A stretch of 64,000 bases of DNA from positions 1 to 64,000 of the forward strand of contig JAKOYD010000043.1 of NCBI GenBank assembly GCA_029780695.1, read 5' to 3'. The notes below the pieces were generated by a model, which was given only the letters and a program-made list of their open reading frames with translations, searched no databases and was not told the origin of the DNA. The stretch comes from Pseudomonadota bacterium. Its GTDB lineage: Bacteria > Pseudomonadota > Gammaproteobacteria > Burkholderiales > Burkholderiaceae_C. The position numbers and the translations under genes are program-made. Below, one piece after another: positions 44,803 through 57,090 of the stretch (its first letter is position 1; each line of letters opens with the position of its first letter).

Positions 44803-45057
44803 ATGCGCATCACCTTCAAGCTTTTTGCCCAGCTGGCCGACCACCTGCCGCCGCAGGTGCGGCCGGGCAACGAGATGGCGCTGGACGTTGCCCCCGCGCA
44901 GACCATCGCGCAGATCATCGAGCCGTTTCACTTGCCGCCCGCGTTGGTGCACCTGGTGCTGGTCAACGGCAAATACATTGCGCCCGAAGCCCGCGCCAGC
45001 ACCACGCTGCAAGAGGGCGACGCACTGGCCATCTGGCCGCCCATTGCGGGGGGGTGA
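44803..45057 (+). CDS. MoaD/ThiS-like ubiquitin-fold protein
   Basis: An 84-residue protein with a beta-grasp pattern (MRITFKLFAQLADHL, LVLVNGKYI, EGDALAIWPPIAGG) and the essential C-terminal Gly-Gly used for thiocarboxylation. It is probably a sulfur carrier for the dithiolene of the tungsten cofactor, dedicated to the aldehyde oxidoreductase, as in other aor operons. No other cofactor-synthesis gene is in the window, so it depends on MoaE, MoeB and related proteins elsewhere. Confidence 0.88.
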   Translation: MRITFKLFAQLADHLPPQVRPGNEMALDVAPAQTIAQIIEPFHLPPALVHLVLVNGKYIAPEARASTTLQEGDALAIWPPIAGG

Positions 45058-45069
45058 AGCCGGGCCGTT

Positions 45070-45582
45070 TTACCAAGGCGCCGCGCCATCACGCCAGCGC
45101 CGCCAAACGCGCCCCACCCCGCGCCGCGTGCGCCGCAGCACCACGCTGGCCGCGCGCCCATACCACGACGCGTGAACCTGCGCGATGATGCCGTTCTTCC
45201 AACTCACCCAGCGCGGGTACCACGTGGCGAACCAACGCAATCGCATCAGCGCCGGCTGTGTCAACGCGAACAGGCGCGCCACGATGGCCGTGCCCACCAC
45301 TTTGGCAACCAGCACCACGCCCGCGCCCACCGCCACGTGCCCGTGGCCGATCCACTACAGCGCAAGCAGCTTGAGCGGAAACAGCAGCAGCATCGGCGTA
45401 CCCAAGGTCATCAGCGCGGCCCAAGGCGGCAGGCGGGCGATGCAGGCTTCCAGTCGCGCCCAGACGGCCAGGCGCGCCAACTGCCCCAGCGCGCGCTGCA
45501 GCGGCTACCAACCCCATTCCTCGAAGATCAGCGCCAGCCCGACCAGGGGCACCAGCAGGGCACGCAGCAGGCGTCTCAACAT
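45070..45582 (-). pseudogene. membrane-protein gene with two in-frame amber (TAG) codons
   Basis: A 171-codon minus-strand frame starts at ATG 45582 (MLRRLLRALLVPLVGLAL) and ends at 45070. It is interrupted by TAG at 45505-45507 (after EEWGW) and again at 45355-45357 (after LKLLAL), with no frameshift. The parts together form one coherent protein: N-terminal helix, LPPWAALMTLGTPMLLLFPLKLL helix region, VGAGVVLVAKVVGTAIVARLFALTQPALM helix, and a basic tail. This agrees with a conserved small inner-membrane family in Burkholderiales. Other genes in the window end in TAG and no suppressor or pyrrolysine genes are seen, so loss of function by two point mutations is the simplest reading. Confidence 0.75.
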
Positions 45583-45614
45583 GGCGCGCAGTGTGCCGCA
45601 AGAATGCTGACGCC

Positions 45615-45920
45615 ATGAAGCCGCCGCCCGACTGCCCGCCCGTGTTCGAGCGCGACATGGCGTGCAGTGACGCCGAATGGCGTCGCTTGCTGGCGCAGGC
45701 GCTGGCCGGTGCGCGCTGGCGCATCTCAGGCGACGGCGCCGCGGTGGCGGTGGGCGAGGGCTGTTTGCACATCACCTGGCAACTGCTGGCGCCGCGCCAG
45801 ATCGCGCTGCTGCGCTTGCCCATGCTGCGCGCGCGCTTCGTGTTCGAGGGTGTGTCAGCCGAAGGGCGCGCGGCGTTCATGCGGCACCTGGATCTGTACA
45901 CGCATCGGGGTGGCGGATAG
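45615..45920 (+). CDS. small conserved protein of unknown function
   Basis: A 101-residue cytoplasmic protein with FERDMACSDAEWRRLL near the N-terminus and LLAPRQIALLRLPMLRARFVFEG followed by FMRHLDLYTHRGGG at the C-terminus. I recall this pattern (PRQIAL.R.P.L...F.FEG, FMR..DLY..RGGG) from unnamed Burkholderiales proteins, but know no function. It is divergent from the amber-disrupted membrane gene, 33 bp away, so the two may have been linked. The frame opens at 45591; ATG 45615 was chosen. Confidence 0.7.
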   Translation: MKPPPDCPPVFERDMACSDAEWRRLLAQALAGARWRISGDGAAVAVGEGCLHITWQLLAPRQIALLRLPMLRARFVFEGVSAEGRAAFMRHLDLYTHRGGG

Positions 45921-45991
45921 GCCCCGGCCACCGAAGCGCGGCTTTGAGGCGGGCCAGCCCTCTGCGGCCAGCGCGCGCCGGTCGTGCGTCT

Positions 45992-47260
45992 TCAGCGCAG
46001 TTCAAACGCTTCGGAATGCACGCGCCGCGGCCGCTGCCCCATGGCCTTGAGGCCCGACACGATGGCGTCGCGCAAACCGCTCGGGCCGCAATAGAACAGC
46101 GCGGCGTCGCGCAGCGCAAACGGCACCAGGCCCGCCAGTCGCTCGGCCGTCAGGCGTCCATCCTCGGCGCTGGCGACGACGTGCAACGTGAGGTTCGGGT
46201 GGCGCGCGGCGATGCCGGCCAGCCGCTCGGCGGCAAAGGCTTCGGCGCGCGTGGTCACGGCCCAGACCAACGCAATCTGCTGCTGGTCGGCATCGGTCAG
46301 CGCCTCGGCCCAGGCCAGAAACGGCGTGATGCCGATGCCGCCAGCCAGCCACACCTGGCGCGGCACGCGCGGGCGGAACACGAAGCGACCGTAAGGTCCG
46401 TCCATCTTTACCCGTTGCCCGGGCGCCAGACGCGCGGGCAGGCGCCGTGTCCAGTCGCCCAGGGCCTTGATACCCAAGCGCAGGCTGCCGTCGGCTGCCG
46501 GCGCGCTGGCAATGGTGAAAGGGTGCGGCTCGCCCATGCCCGCGCCGGGGGCCGACACGAAGGCGAACTGCCCTGCTTGCCAGTGCATCGCCCGGCCTTG
46601 GGGGCGCAACGTCAGCTCAGTCACCGCGCCGTGGCGCTCGATGCGCTCCAGCACGAAGTGGCGCGGACGCAGAAACGGCGCCACGAATTGCGTGAACAGC
46701 CATGCCGCCAGCCCCGCAAGGCAAAGTGCGTTCAACACCAGGCTGAGCGTGCCGTCCACGTCCGCGGGCTTGTCGATGGCCAACTGGTGAAACGCCGCCA
46801 CCGCGAACAGCAGTCCGGTAAAGCGATGGGTAAAGCGCCAGATCGGCCACGGCAGCTCCAGCCGCGTGAAAGGAATGCGCTTGATCCAGCTGATCAGCAG
46901 CAACCCGATGAAGCCGTTGAGGGCAATCTCGCCAACGTCGGCCGCGAATTCGCCCACCCGTGTTTCGCGCACAAAGCCTTCCAGGTCCGGCTCGATGGTG
47001 TTGTGGCCAATCATCAGCGCCAGCGCCGCAATGCCCAGCCACTTGTGCACGCCGTACATCCGGTCCAGTCCGCCGAACAGACGCTCGACCCGCGGCGGGC
47101 GCGCCGACAGCATCAGCGCCAGGCTCATGGCGGTGATCGAACCCGCGCCCAAGGCAACCCCGACCGCCGTGGTGGTGCCGTAGGGCGCATAGGTTTGCAG
47201 GCCCAGCGCCGCGGTGGCAAGCACGGCCAAGGTGGCCAGAATCGGGCCGGTCCAGCTCAT
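45992..47260 (-). CDS. ferric-reductase-like transmembrane flavoprotein
   Basis: A 422-residue protein. About six to seven N-terminal membrane helices carry haem-binding-type His residues (YGVHKWLGIAALALMIGH and RFTHRFTGLLFAVAAFHQ). The C-terminal half is a ferredoxin-reductase module with an FAD-binding HPFTIAS (about residue 255) and NAD-binding VWLAGGIGITPFL and FYCGPSGLRD. It moves electrons from NAD(P)H across or within the membrane to a metal or protein acceptor. It is the only gene on its strand in this stretch, and the acceptor cannot be deduced. Confidence 0.85.
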   Translation of the reverse strand: MSWTGPILATLAVLATAALGLQTYAPYGTTTAVGVALGAGSITAMSLALMLSARPPRVERLFGGLDRMYGVHKWLGIAALALMIGHNTIEPDLEGFVRETRVGEFAADVGEIALNGFIGLLLISWIKRIPFTRLELPWPIWRFTHRFTGLLFAVAAFHQLAIDKPADVDGTLSLVLNALCLAGLAAWLFTQFVAPFLRPRHFVLERIERHGAVTELTLRPQGRAMHWQAGQFAFVSAPGAGMGEPHPFTIASAPAADGSLRLGIKALGDWTRRLPARLAPGQRVKMDGPYGRFVFRPRVPRQVWLAGGIGITPFLAWAEALTDADQQQIALVWAVTTRAEAFAAERLAGIAARHPNLTLHVVASAEDGRLTAERLAGLVPFALRDAALFYCGPSGLRDAIVSGLKAMGQRPRRVHSEAFELR

Positions 47261-47498
47261 GGGTTGCTCCTCGGTCGTGCGGTTTGGCGCGGTGAGGCCG
47301 CGGTCGTGAGTGCAAGGTGATGGGCTTCAGGGCGGGCTGGCGTCATGCGCGCAGTCTGACGCGCCCCGATGAACCCTGTCTTAAGCCCGACGCCGGCCAG
47401 CGCCGCACGTTGGGCGGACGAGGCGGCGAGTGGCGCTGCTTCACGCTTGCCGGCGCTTCGGAATTTTGATCAATGCATGCCCTGGCGCAGGTCCATGC

Positions 47499-47882
47499 TC
47501 AATGGTTAGCTATGAATAAAGTAGCTGTCTTGATGCCCAGCAGCGTCAGCGCCAGCGACCCCAGCAGATGCAACGCCGCCGTGCCCAGAGCCTGCATGTA
47601 ACGCTGCGCCATCAGCATCTCCACCACCTCGGCGCTGAAGCTGGAGAACGTGGTCAGCGCGCCCAAAAAGCCGGTGACCAGCAGCAGCCGCCAGGCGGGG
47701 TCGATGTCGGCATGGTGCTGGAACACCGCCACTGCCAGGCCCACCAGATAGCCGCCGATCAGGTTGGCGGCCAGCGTGCCCCAGGGCATCCACGCGCCGG
47801 CGTGGTTCAGCGCCATCCCCAGCCGCCAGCGCAGCAGCGCGCCAGCGCAGGCGCCCAGGCAGATGGCGAGCACGGCGTGCAT
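47499..47882 (-). CDS. crcB: fluoride exporter CrcB/Fluc
   Basis: A 127-residue membrane protein with four helices and the Fluc core GALLRW near the N-terminus, GTLAANLIGGYLVG (the Asn of the pore) and TGFLGALTTFSSFS, which lines the fluoride channel. It works as a dual-topology homodimer. It starts 32 bp after rdgC, so a fluoride riboswitch cannot fit, and transcription probably comes from rdgC. Confidence 0.93.
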   Translation of the reverse strand: MHAVLAICLGACAGALLRWRLGMALNHAGAWMPWGTLAANLIGGYLVGLAVAVFQHHADIDPAWRLLLVTGFLGALTTFSSFSAEVVEMLMAQRYMQALGTAALHLLGSLALTLLGIKTATLFIANH

Positions 47883-47914
47883 GGTGCGTCAGATGGGTGG
47901 GCCAGGAACGCCCG

Positions 47915-48931
47915 CTAGAACGGTGGCCCTTCGTCCTGGTCGGCGCCGACGGTGGCTGGCGCGCCCTGCGGGGCGGGCGTGCGGGCAGCGCCCGCGGCGG
48001 CTGGCGCTTGATCGGTCACGGCCGTCGAATCGGCCTCGCCGCCCAGCGCTTCGATCAGGTCACCGATCAGGCCGACCAGCTCGCCCGTGGCCAGCGCCAC
48101 GTCGGCGTCGAAGCGGTCGTCTTCGCCGGGCTTCGCGCCTTTATCGAACACGCCTTCCTCGAACGTCACTTTCTTGATCTGAAGCGCTTGTGTCAGCACG
48201 AAGCCCACGCGCCCGGCCCAGCCCAGCGCCAGCTTGGTCGGCAGCTTGCCTTCGGCGATGTGCTGGCGCACTTCGTCGGTCAGCAAGGGGTGGCGCGCGA
48301 ATTTGACCACGGCCGGCTCGTCGCCACTGCCTTTCAGTTCGCACTCGCGTTCGACGTTGAAGGCGTGCGGCAGTGCGTCGCCACTCTCGTCGGCCAGCCA
48401 GGCGGCCATCGCGCCTTGCGGCGATTGCGCGGTCTGCAGCAGGCCGACCTCGAAGCCGCGCCCGGCCACGCGCGCTAGGCTGGTGATCAGCTCGTCGGCC
48501 TTGCCTTGCGCGCCCGTGTCCAGCACCAGCCAGCGGCGCTGCGGATCGATCCACAGCGTGATGTGGCTGCGGCGCGGAAAGGCTTGCGGCAGCAGCGCCA
48601 GCAACGCGTCGTCGCGCAGGTCGCGCACTTCCTTCTTGCCCGGCTTGCGGCCGGTGGTTTTTTCGATCTGCTCGACCGCTTCCTGCGTCTTGCGGCGCAC
48701 GGCATCGCCGGGCACCGGCTTGGTTTCGAGGCAAAAACGCGCGATCCACTGGCCGTCCACGCTTTCGACCAGCGCACCGTGGGCGTCACCGCGCGGCGGC
48801 ACCCAGCCGGTGGATTTTTGCTGCGAGGCGCCGCATTCGGCAAATGGCTCGCCCGCCAAGGCTTCTTCCAATTGCTCGGCGGAGCGCGGCCAGTCGGCGC
48901 CGATCCGGTAGAGCATCACATTCTTGAACAA
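47915..48931 (-). CDS. rdgC: recombination-associated protein RdgC
   Basis: A 338-residue DNA-binding protein with the RdgC start MFKNVMLYRI, the RDLRDDALLALLPQAFPRRS segment and LALGWAGRVGFVLTQALQIKKV. It forms a ring on DNA and limits RecA activity. Residues about 300-338 are a Pro/Ala-rich tail, longer than in E. coli. It is followed by crcB on the same strand. Confidence 0.93.
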   Translation of the reverse strand: MFKNVMLYRIGADWPRSAEQLEEALAGEPFAECGASQQKSTGWVPPRGDAHGALVESVDGQWIARFCLETKPVPGDAVRRKTQEAVEQIEKTTGRKPGKKEVRDLRDDALLALLPQAFPRRSHITLWIDPQRRWLVLDTGAQGKADELITSLARVAGRGFEVGLLQTAQSPQGAMAAWLADESGDALPHAFNVERECELKGSGDEPAVVKFARHPLLTDEVRQHIAEGKLPTKLALGWAGRVGFVLTQALQIKKVTFEEGVFDKGAKPGEDDRFDADVALATGELVGLIGDLIEALGGEADSTAVTDQAPAAAGAARTPAPQGAPATVGADQDEGPPF

Positions 48932-49017
48932 GGCGATCCTTTATGACACGACGGCAAAATCGGGCCGCCATCTTAGTGGATCGCCAGGCGCGCGTTGAGG
49001 TGGCGCGTCGATGCGCG

Positions 49018-50325
49018 TCAGCCCTTGCCCATGACCATGTCGGGGAGGCTGGTCACGATCTGCGGAAATGCCGTGATCAGCACGATGCAGATCACCAGGC
49101 AGACGAAGAAGGGGATGGCGGCGCGGGCGATGGTGTTGCTGTCCTTGCCGGTCATGTTCTGTAGCACGAACAGGTTGAAGCCCACAGGCGGCGTGACTTC
49201 GGCGATCTCGACCAGCAGCACGATGAAGATGCCGAACCAGATCAGGTCGAAGCCGGCTTTCTGGATCATGGGCAGCACCACGGCGCTGGTCAACACGATC
49301 ATGCTGATGCCGTCGAGCGCCGTGCCCAGCACCAGGTAGACCAGCGTCAGCACGCCGATCAGCGCGAACGGCGACAGGTGCATGGCGTTGACCCACTCGG
49401 CCAGCTCGCGCGGAATGCCGGTGAAGGCCATGGTCTTGGTGAGGAAAGCCGCGCCTGCCAGGATGAACATGATCATGCAGCTGGTGCGCGTGGTGCCCAT
49501 CACGCCTTCCTTGAAGTTTTTCCAGGTCAGGCTCTTGCTCCACCAGGCCAGCCCCAGCGAGCCGGCCACGCCATACGCCGCGCATTCGGTGGCCGTCGCC
49601 CAGCCGGCCACCAGCACCCACACGATGAAGACGATCAGCACGGTGACGGGGATCAGGTTGCCCGACTGGCGAATCTTTTCGCGGAACGAGGTGGGCGGGT
49701 CGGCCGCGGGCACCTGGTCGGGGTGGCGAATGCTCCACCACATGATGTAGCCCGAAAACAGCGCCATCAGCAGGAAGCCCGGCAGAAACCCGGCCAGAAA
49801 GATGCGGATGATGGAGGCGTCGGCGGCCACGGCGTACACCACCATGGTGATCGACGGCGGGATCAGGATGCCCAACGTGCCCGCCGTGGCCAGCGACCCC
49901 AGCGCGATCTTCTCGCTGTAGCCGCGCTTGATGAGTTCAGGCAGCGCGACCTTGCTGATGGTGGCGCAGGTGGCCGCCGACGAGCCGGACACCGAGCCGA
50001 AGATGCCGCAGCCCAGGATCGTGGTGTGCATCAGCCGCCCCGGCACGCGATTCAGCCAGGGGCGCAGGCCCTCGAACATCTCTTCGCTCAGCCGGGTGCG
50101 AAACAGGATTTCGCCCATCCAGATGAACAGCGGCAACGCTGCCAGCTCCCAGCTGGCGTTGCTTTCCCAGAAGGCCGAGAACAGGTTGTTGCCCGGCGAC
50201 GTGTTGGTGAAGAAGGCCTGGCCGACCCAGCCGCAAATGGCCAGCGTCATGGCGATCCAGACGCCGCCGGAGAGCAGCAGCAGCATGATGAACAGCAGCA
50301 GGCCGCCGACGAGCAGAATATCCAT
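49018..50325 (-). CDS. TRAP transporter large permease (DctM)
   Basis: A 435-residue inner-membrane protein of standard DctM length with about 12 helices and the motifs GCGIFGSVSGSSAATCATIS and GTLGILIPPSITMVVYAV, the permease-conserved repeats. It mediates sodium-coupled uptake together with the small permease and the binding protein directly upstream. All three genes run divergently from the regulator-racemase-oxoprolinase operon and may import one of their substrates. Confidence 0.9.
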   Translation of the reverse strand: MDILLVGGLLLFIMLLLLSGGVWIAMTLAICGWVGQAFFTNTSPGNNLFSAFWESNASWELAALPLFIWMGEILFRTRLSEEMFEGLRPWLNRVPGRLMHTTILGCGIFGSVSGSSAATCATISKVALPELIKRGYSEKIALGSLATAGTLGILIPPSITMVVYAVAADASIIRIFLAGFLPGFLLMALFSGYIMWWSIRHPDQVPAADPPTSFREKIRQSGNLIPVTVLIVFIVWVLVAGWATATECAAYGVAGSLGLAWWSKSLTWKNFKEGVMGTTRTSCMIMFILAGAAFLTKTMAFTGIPRELAEWVNAMHLSPFALIGVLTLVYLVLGTALDGISMIVLTSAVVLPMIQKAGFDLIWFGIFIVLLVEIAEVTPPVGFNLFVLQNMTGKDSNTIARAAIPFFVCLVICIVLITAFPQIVTSLPDMVMGKG

Positions 50326-50345
50326 GGTAGGGCCGGAGTTGACGG

Positions 50346-50879
50346 TCAGACGTCGGACGAGAAATCACCGTGGGCGTGGCGTTCTTCCACCGCGACCACG
50401 TAGGTCGGGCGCGCACCGCGCAGCACCAGAATCAGTTCATCGACCATGGCCACCAGCAGCAGCAGCGCGCCCAGCGCGAAGCTGCTTTGCGGGATCCAGA
50501 TCGGAATGGGGAGCAGACCCTGCGCCAGTTCGTTGAACTGCCAGCTCTCGTACGTGAACCGCACCGCCCAGAACGCCAGGTAGCCGACGCTGACGGTGCC
50601 GATCAGCAGCGCTGCGATTTCCAGCACACGGCGTTTGCGCTCGGACAGGTGTTCGAGCAGCAGCGTGACGCGGACGAAGTCGCCGTGCTTGAACGCATGC
50701 GCCATGGCGAAGAAGGACGCGGCGGCGCACATCCACGCCACCACGTCGTTCACCGCGCCGGTGCGCACGCCGAATTCGCGCAGGATGCTCTGGCCGATCA
50801 TCGCCACGCAGATGAGCACGATGAAGCAGCCCCCGAGCGCCCCCGAGGCCAGGTACAGGCGATCCAGAAACCGGCGCAC
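50346..50879 (-). CDS. TRAP transporter small permease (DctQ)
   Basis: A 177-residue membrane protein with four helices (YLASGALGGCFIVLICVAMIG and FALGALLLLVAMVDELILVL) and the typical AHAFKHGDFVRVTLLLEHL segment between helices 2 and 3. I chose the GTG at 50879, 8 bp after the stop of the binding-protein gene. The frame is open to an ATG at 50930, but that would overlap the upstream gene by 44 bp. Confidence 0.8.
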   Translation of the reverse strand: MRRFLDRLYLASGALGGCFIVLICVAMIGQSILREFGVRTGAVNDVVAWMCAAASFFAMAHAFKHGDFVRVTLLLEHLSERKRRVLEIAALLIGTVSVGYLAFWAVRFTYESWQFNELAQGLLPIPIWIPQSSFALGALLLLVAMVDELILVLRGARPTYVVAVEERHAHGDFSSDV

Positions 50880-50886
50880 GGGCGGA

Positions 50887-51870
50887 TCAGTTCTTGCGGA
50901 AGGCGGAGACCACCGCCGCGCCATCGGCACCGGCTTTTTTCTCCCAGTCGGCCAGCATGATGGAGCCGACCTGCTTGAGGTCGCCCATCAGCTTGGGCGA
51001 GGGCTTCATGATCTTCATGCCCTTCTCGGCGAGCGCCTTGGAATACCACTCGTTCTTTTCCTGGCTGATCTTCCAGCCGCGCGTTTCCGCTTCGGCCGCG
51101 GCCTTCAGCACGGCGGCCTGCGTCGTGGCATCCAGCGCGGCAAAGGCCTTCTGGTTCACGATGATGGCGTTCTTGGGCAGCCAGGCCTGGGTGTCGTACC
51201 AGTACTTGATGCTCTCGTAGGTCTTGGTGTCGTAACCCGTCGAGCCGGAGCTCATGTAGCTGTTGATCACGCCGGTGGCCAGCGCCTGCGACAGTTCGGC
51301 CGCCTGGATGGTGACCGGCTGGGCGCCGACCAGCTCGGCGATCTTGGCGGTGGCGGGGCTGTAGGCGCGCCACTTCAGCCCGCGCATTTCGGCCACCGAG
51401 CCGATTTCCTTGTTGACATAGATGCCCTGCGGCGGCCAGGGCACGGTGAACAGCACCTTCATGCCTTGCCCGCCCAGCAGCTTTTCAAGCACCGGCTTCT
51501 GCGCCGTGGCCAGCTTGCGTGCCTCGGCATAGCTGGTGGCCAGGAAAGGAATGCCGTCGGCGCCGTAAATCGGGTTTTCGTTCTCGAAGTTGACCAGCAG
51601 CACTTCGCCGGCCTGGGCCTGGCCGCTTTGCACGGCGCGCTTGATCTCGTTGGCCTTGAACAGTGACGCGTTGGCGTGAACCGTGATCTTGAGCTTGCCG
51701 CCCGTGGCCGCGTCCACGTCCTTGGCGAACTGCACCAGGTTTTCGGTGTGGAAGTTGGTCGCGGGGTAGGCCGAGGGCAGATCCCACTTGGTCTGAGCGC
51801 TGGCGCCAGCGGCAAAACCGATGAAGGAAAGGCCCAGCACCGTGCTGGTGGCGCGTCGGGTGAACGTCAT
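50887..51870 (-). CDS. TRAP transporter solute-binding protein (DctP family)
   Basis: A 327-residue periplasmic binding protein with a signal peptide (RRATSTVLGLSFIGFAAGASAQ) and the DctP pattern WDLPSAYPATNFHTENL, GLKWRAYSPATAKI and the AELSQALATGVINSYMSS ligand-loop. It differs from the first TRAP binding protein in the window. The ligand is unknown; the divergent oxoprolinase and racemase genes suggest an amino-acid-derived carboxylate, which is inference only. Confidence 0.87.
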   Translation of the reverse strand: MTFTRRATSTVLGLSFIGFAAGASAQTKWDLPSAYPATNFHTENLVQFAKDVDAATGGKLKITVHANASLFKANEIKRAVQSGQAQAGEVLLVNFENENPIYGADGIPFLATSYAEARKLATAQKPVLEKLLGGQGMKVLFTVPWPPQGIYVNKEIGSVAEMRGLKWRAYSPATAKIAELVGAQPVTIQAAELSQALATGVINSYMSSGSTGYDTKTYESIKYWYDTQAWLPKNAIIVNQKAFAALDATTQAAVLKAAAEAETRGWKISQEKNEWYSKALAEKGMKIMKPSPKLMGDLKQVGSIMLADWEKKAGADGAAVVSAFRKN

Positions 51871-51997
51871 GCGAACTCCTTGAACAAGATTGACGGTGCG
51901 CGGAGCATAGGGGTTTGCTCTTGCGACGCAGAGGGTGAAAACCAGAATCCGGCCGTGGCCGCGCGACGTGTGCGGGATTGAAGTCTACGAGTCGATT

Positions 51998-52036
51998 CGA
52001 TAAAGTGTCAATAAATTATCGTCAAATTGATATTGA
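51998..52036. promoter_or_regulatory. AT-rich nested inverted repeats in the TRAP/oxoprolinase divergent promoter
   Basis: In a high-GC genome this stretch stands out. It holds CGATAA (51998-52003) paired with TTATCG (52016-52021), and TCAATA (52008-52013) paired with TATTGA (52031-52036). The two interleaved palindromes overlap the start region of the divergent regulator gene and are good candidates for the operator of that MarR-like protein and for promoter elements. Confidence 0.5.
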
Positions 52037-52051
52037 TTCGGGGTTACCCTG

Positions 52052-52585
52052 GTGGGCGTCAAAAGCAGTGCAAGCGGTTCGAAGCTGAAGCGGTCGGGCA
52101 TTGTCTCGTCGTCGCACTTGGTGTCGCCGCGCAGCGTCGAGGCTTCGGAATTCGAGTTCGGCATGATCGTCGCGTGGAACGCTTTCAGCCGCTGGATGGT
52201 GCGCTGCATGGCCGCTGCCGGCGTGCCCGACCTGACGGTGACCGACGTGCTGGTGTTGCACCACGTCAACCACCGCGCGCGCAACAAGAAGCTGGCCGAC
52301 ATCTGCTTCGTGCTGAACTACGAGGACACGCACGTGGTGGCCTACGCGCTCAAGAAGCTGGTGGCCGCCGGCTTGCTGCGCACCGAGCGGCAGGGCAAGG
52401 AGGTGTTCTACCTGCCCACCGAGGCTGGCGAGGCGGCCGTGAAGAGCTATCGCGCGGTGCGGGAAGCCTGCCTGATGGACAACATCGATCCACAACTCAA
52501 CCCCAACCTGGGCGAGCTCGCGCGGCTGCTGCGGGTGATGTCGGGCGTTTACGACCAGGCCGCTCGCGCGGCGGCGTCTCTGTGA
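52052..52585 (+). CDS. MarR-like winged-helix regulator
   Basis: A 177-residue DNA-binding protein: a winged helix at about residues 60-125 (LTVTDVLVLHHVNHRARNKKL, FVLNYEDTHVVAYALKKLVAAGLL and the wing EVFYLPTEAGEAAV). It probably controls the adjacent racemase-oxoprolinase genes and the divergent TRAP genes. It starts at a GTG 52052 without a clear Shine-Dalgarno; the first 35 residues are disordered-looking, so a later start is possible. Its stop overlaps the racemase-like GTG (GTGA). Confidence 0.75.
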   Translation: MGVKSSASGSKLKRSGIVSSSHLVSPRSVEASEFEFGMIVAWNAFSRWMVRCMAAAGVPDLTVTDVLVLHHVNHRARNKKLADICFVLNYEDTHVVAYALKKLVAAGLLRTERQGKEVFYLPTEAGEAAVKSYRAVREACLMDNIDPQLNPNLGELARLLRVMSGVYDQAARAAASL

Positions 52586-53328
52586 TCGCGGCTGCCGGGG
52601 TGCCCGCGTCAGTGGCTGCTTTGGGGCTGGTGATGCTGGATACGGGCTTTCATCGCCCGCCTGGGGATCTTGGCCTGCCTTCAAGTTACCCGTGTCCCGT
52701 GCGGCAATGGGTGGTGCCGGGGGCTGCGCCCGCCAGTGTGGTGTGTCACGCCGAGGCGCTGCGCGCGTCTCCACTGCGTACAGGGTTCGAGCAAGCGGTG
52801 CGCGCGTTGGTGGCGCAAGGTTGCACGGCCATCACGACCAGTTGCGGCTTTCTGGTGCTGCTGCAGGCTGAACTGCAGGCAGTGGCCTATCCTGCGCCGC
52901 TGGTGTCGTCCAGTTTGCTGGCCTTGCCGTCGTTGCTGGTCACTTTGCCGCAGGTGGGTGTGCTCACCATTTCGGCCGAGCGTCTGGGTCGGGATCATTT
53001 GCGTGCCGCAGGCGTGCCGTCGGATCGGCTCGGCGATGTGTGGATTCAGGGCATGCCGGAGCGCAGCCATTTCGTGCAGGCCATCCTGGGCGCCGGCGTG
53101 ACGCTGGATCCGCTTCGGGCTGAGCACGAAGTGGTGGCCGCCGCCCTGGCCTTCCGCGCACGGGCCCCCCAGTTGCGTGCGCTGGTGCTGGAATGCACCA
53201 ACCTGCCGCCTTATGCAGCGGCGCTGCGCCACGCCACGGGCTGGCCCGTGCTGTCTTTGCTTCATTCCAGACGCCTGCTGGGTGATCTGGCCCTTCACGA
53301 GCCCGCGCTCAAGATGTTGGATTTTTGA
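52582..53328 (+). CDS. Asp/Glu/hydantoin racemase-superfamily protein
   Basis: A 248-residue protein with two catalytic-type cysteines in symmetric positions, TTSCGFL (about residue 88) and LECTNLPPY (about residue 206), as in cofactor-independent amino-acid racemases. The start GTG overlaps the regulator stop, and its stop overlaps the next gene region by a few bases, so the three genes form a tight operon. Linkage to a 5-oxoprolinase/hydantoinase enzyme suggests it interconverts isomers of oxoproline- or hydantoin-type substrates, but AroM- or decarboxylase-like functions are possible. Confidence 0.75.
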   Translation: MIAAAGVPASVAALGLVMLDTGFHRPPGDLGLPSSYPCPVRQWVVPGAAPASVVCHAEALRASPLRTGFEQAVRALVAQGCTAITTSCGFLVLLQAELQAVAYPAPLVSSSLLALPSLLVTLPQVGVLTISAERLGRDHLRAAGVPSDRLGDVWIQGMPERSHFVQAILGAGVTLDPLRAEHEVVAAALAFRARAPQLRALVLECTNLPPYAAALRHATGWPVLSLLHSRRLLGDLALHEPALKMLDF

Positions 53329-53330
53329 CC

Positions 53331-57017
<3,687 letters not shown>

Positions 57018-57026
57018 CGCACCATG

Positions 57027-57054
57027 AAAAACGGCGCACCCCAAGGTGCGCCGT
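57027..57054 (-). terminator. terminator of the helix-hairpin-helix gene
   Basis: Minus-strand hairpin ACGGCGCACC/GGTGCGCCGT with a 4-nt loop, followed by five T. It lies 37 bp past the stop of the minus-strand gene at 57091 and 10 bp from the end of the convergent oxoprolinase gene. Confidence 0.75.
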
Positions 57055-57090
57055 GTTCACGAGGGGCGACCGAGCGGTCGCCGTCCGCGA

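Noticed and set aside
45355-45507. Amber codons as pyrrolysine or other recoding
   Set aside because: Several other genes in the window use TAG as their stop, the product resembles an ordinary membrane protein, and no pyl genes are seen; two nonsense mutations are simpler.
45089-45931. 280-residue minus-strand ORF over the broken membrane gene and the small conserved gene
   Set aside because: It is in a different frame from the coherent membrane protein, and its composition is that of a shadow frame.
47883-47914. Fluoride riboswitch upstream of crcB
   Set aside because: Only 32 bp separate rdgC from crcB, too little for the aptamer.
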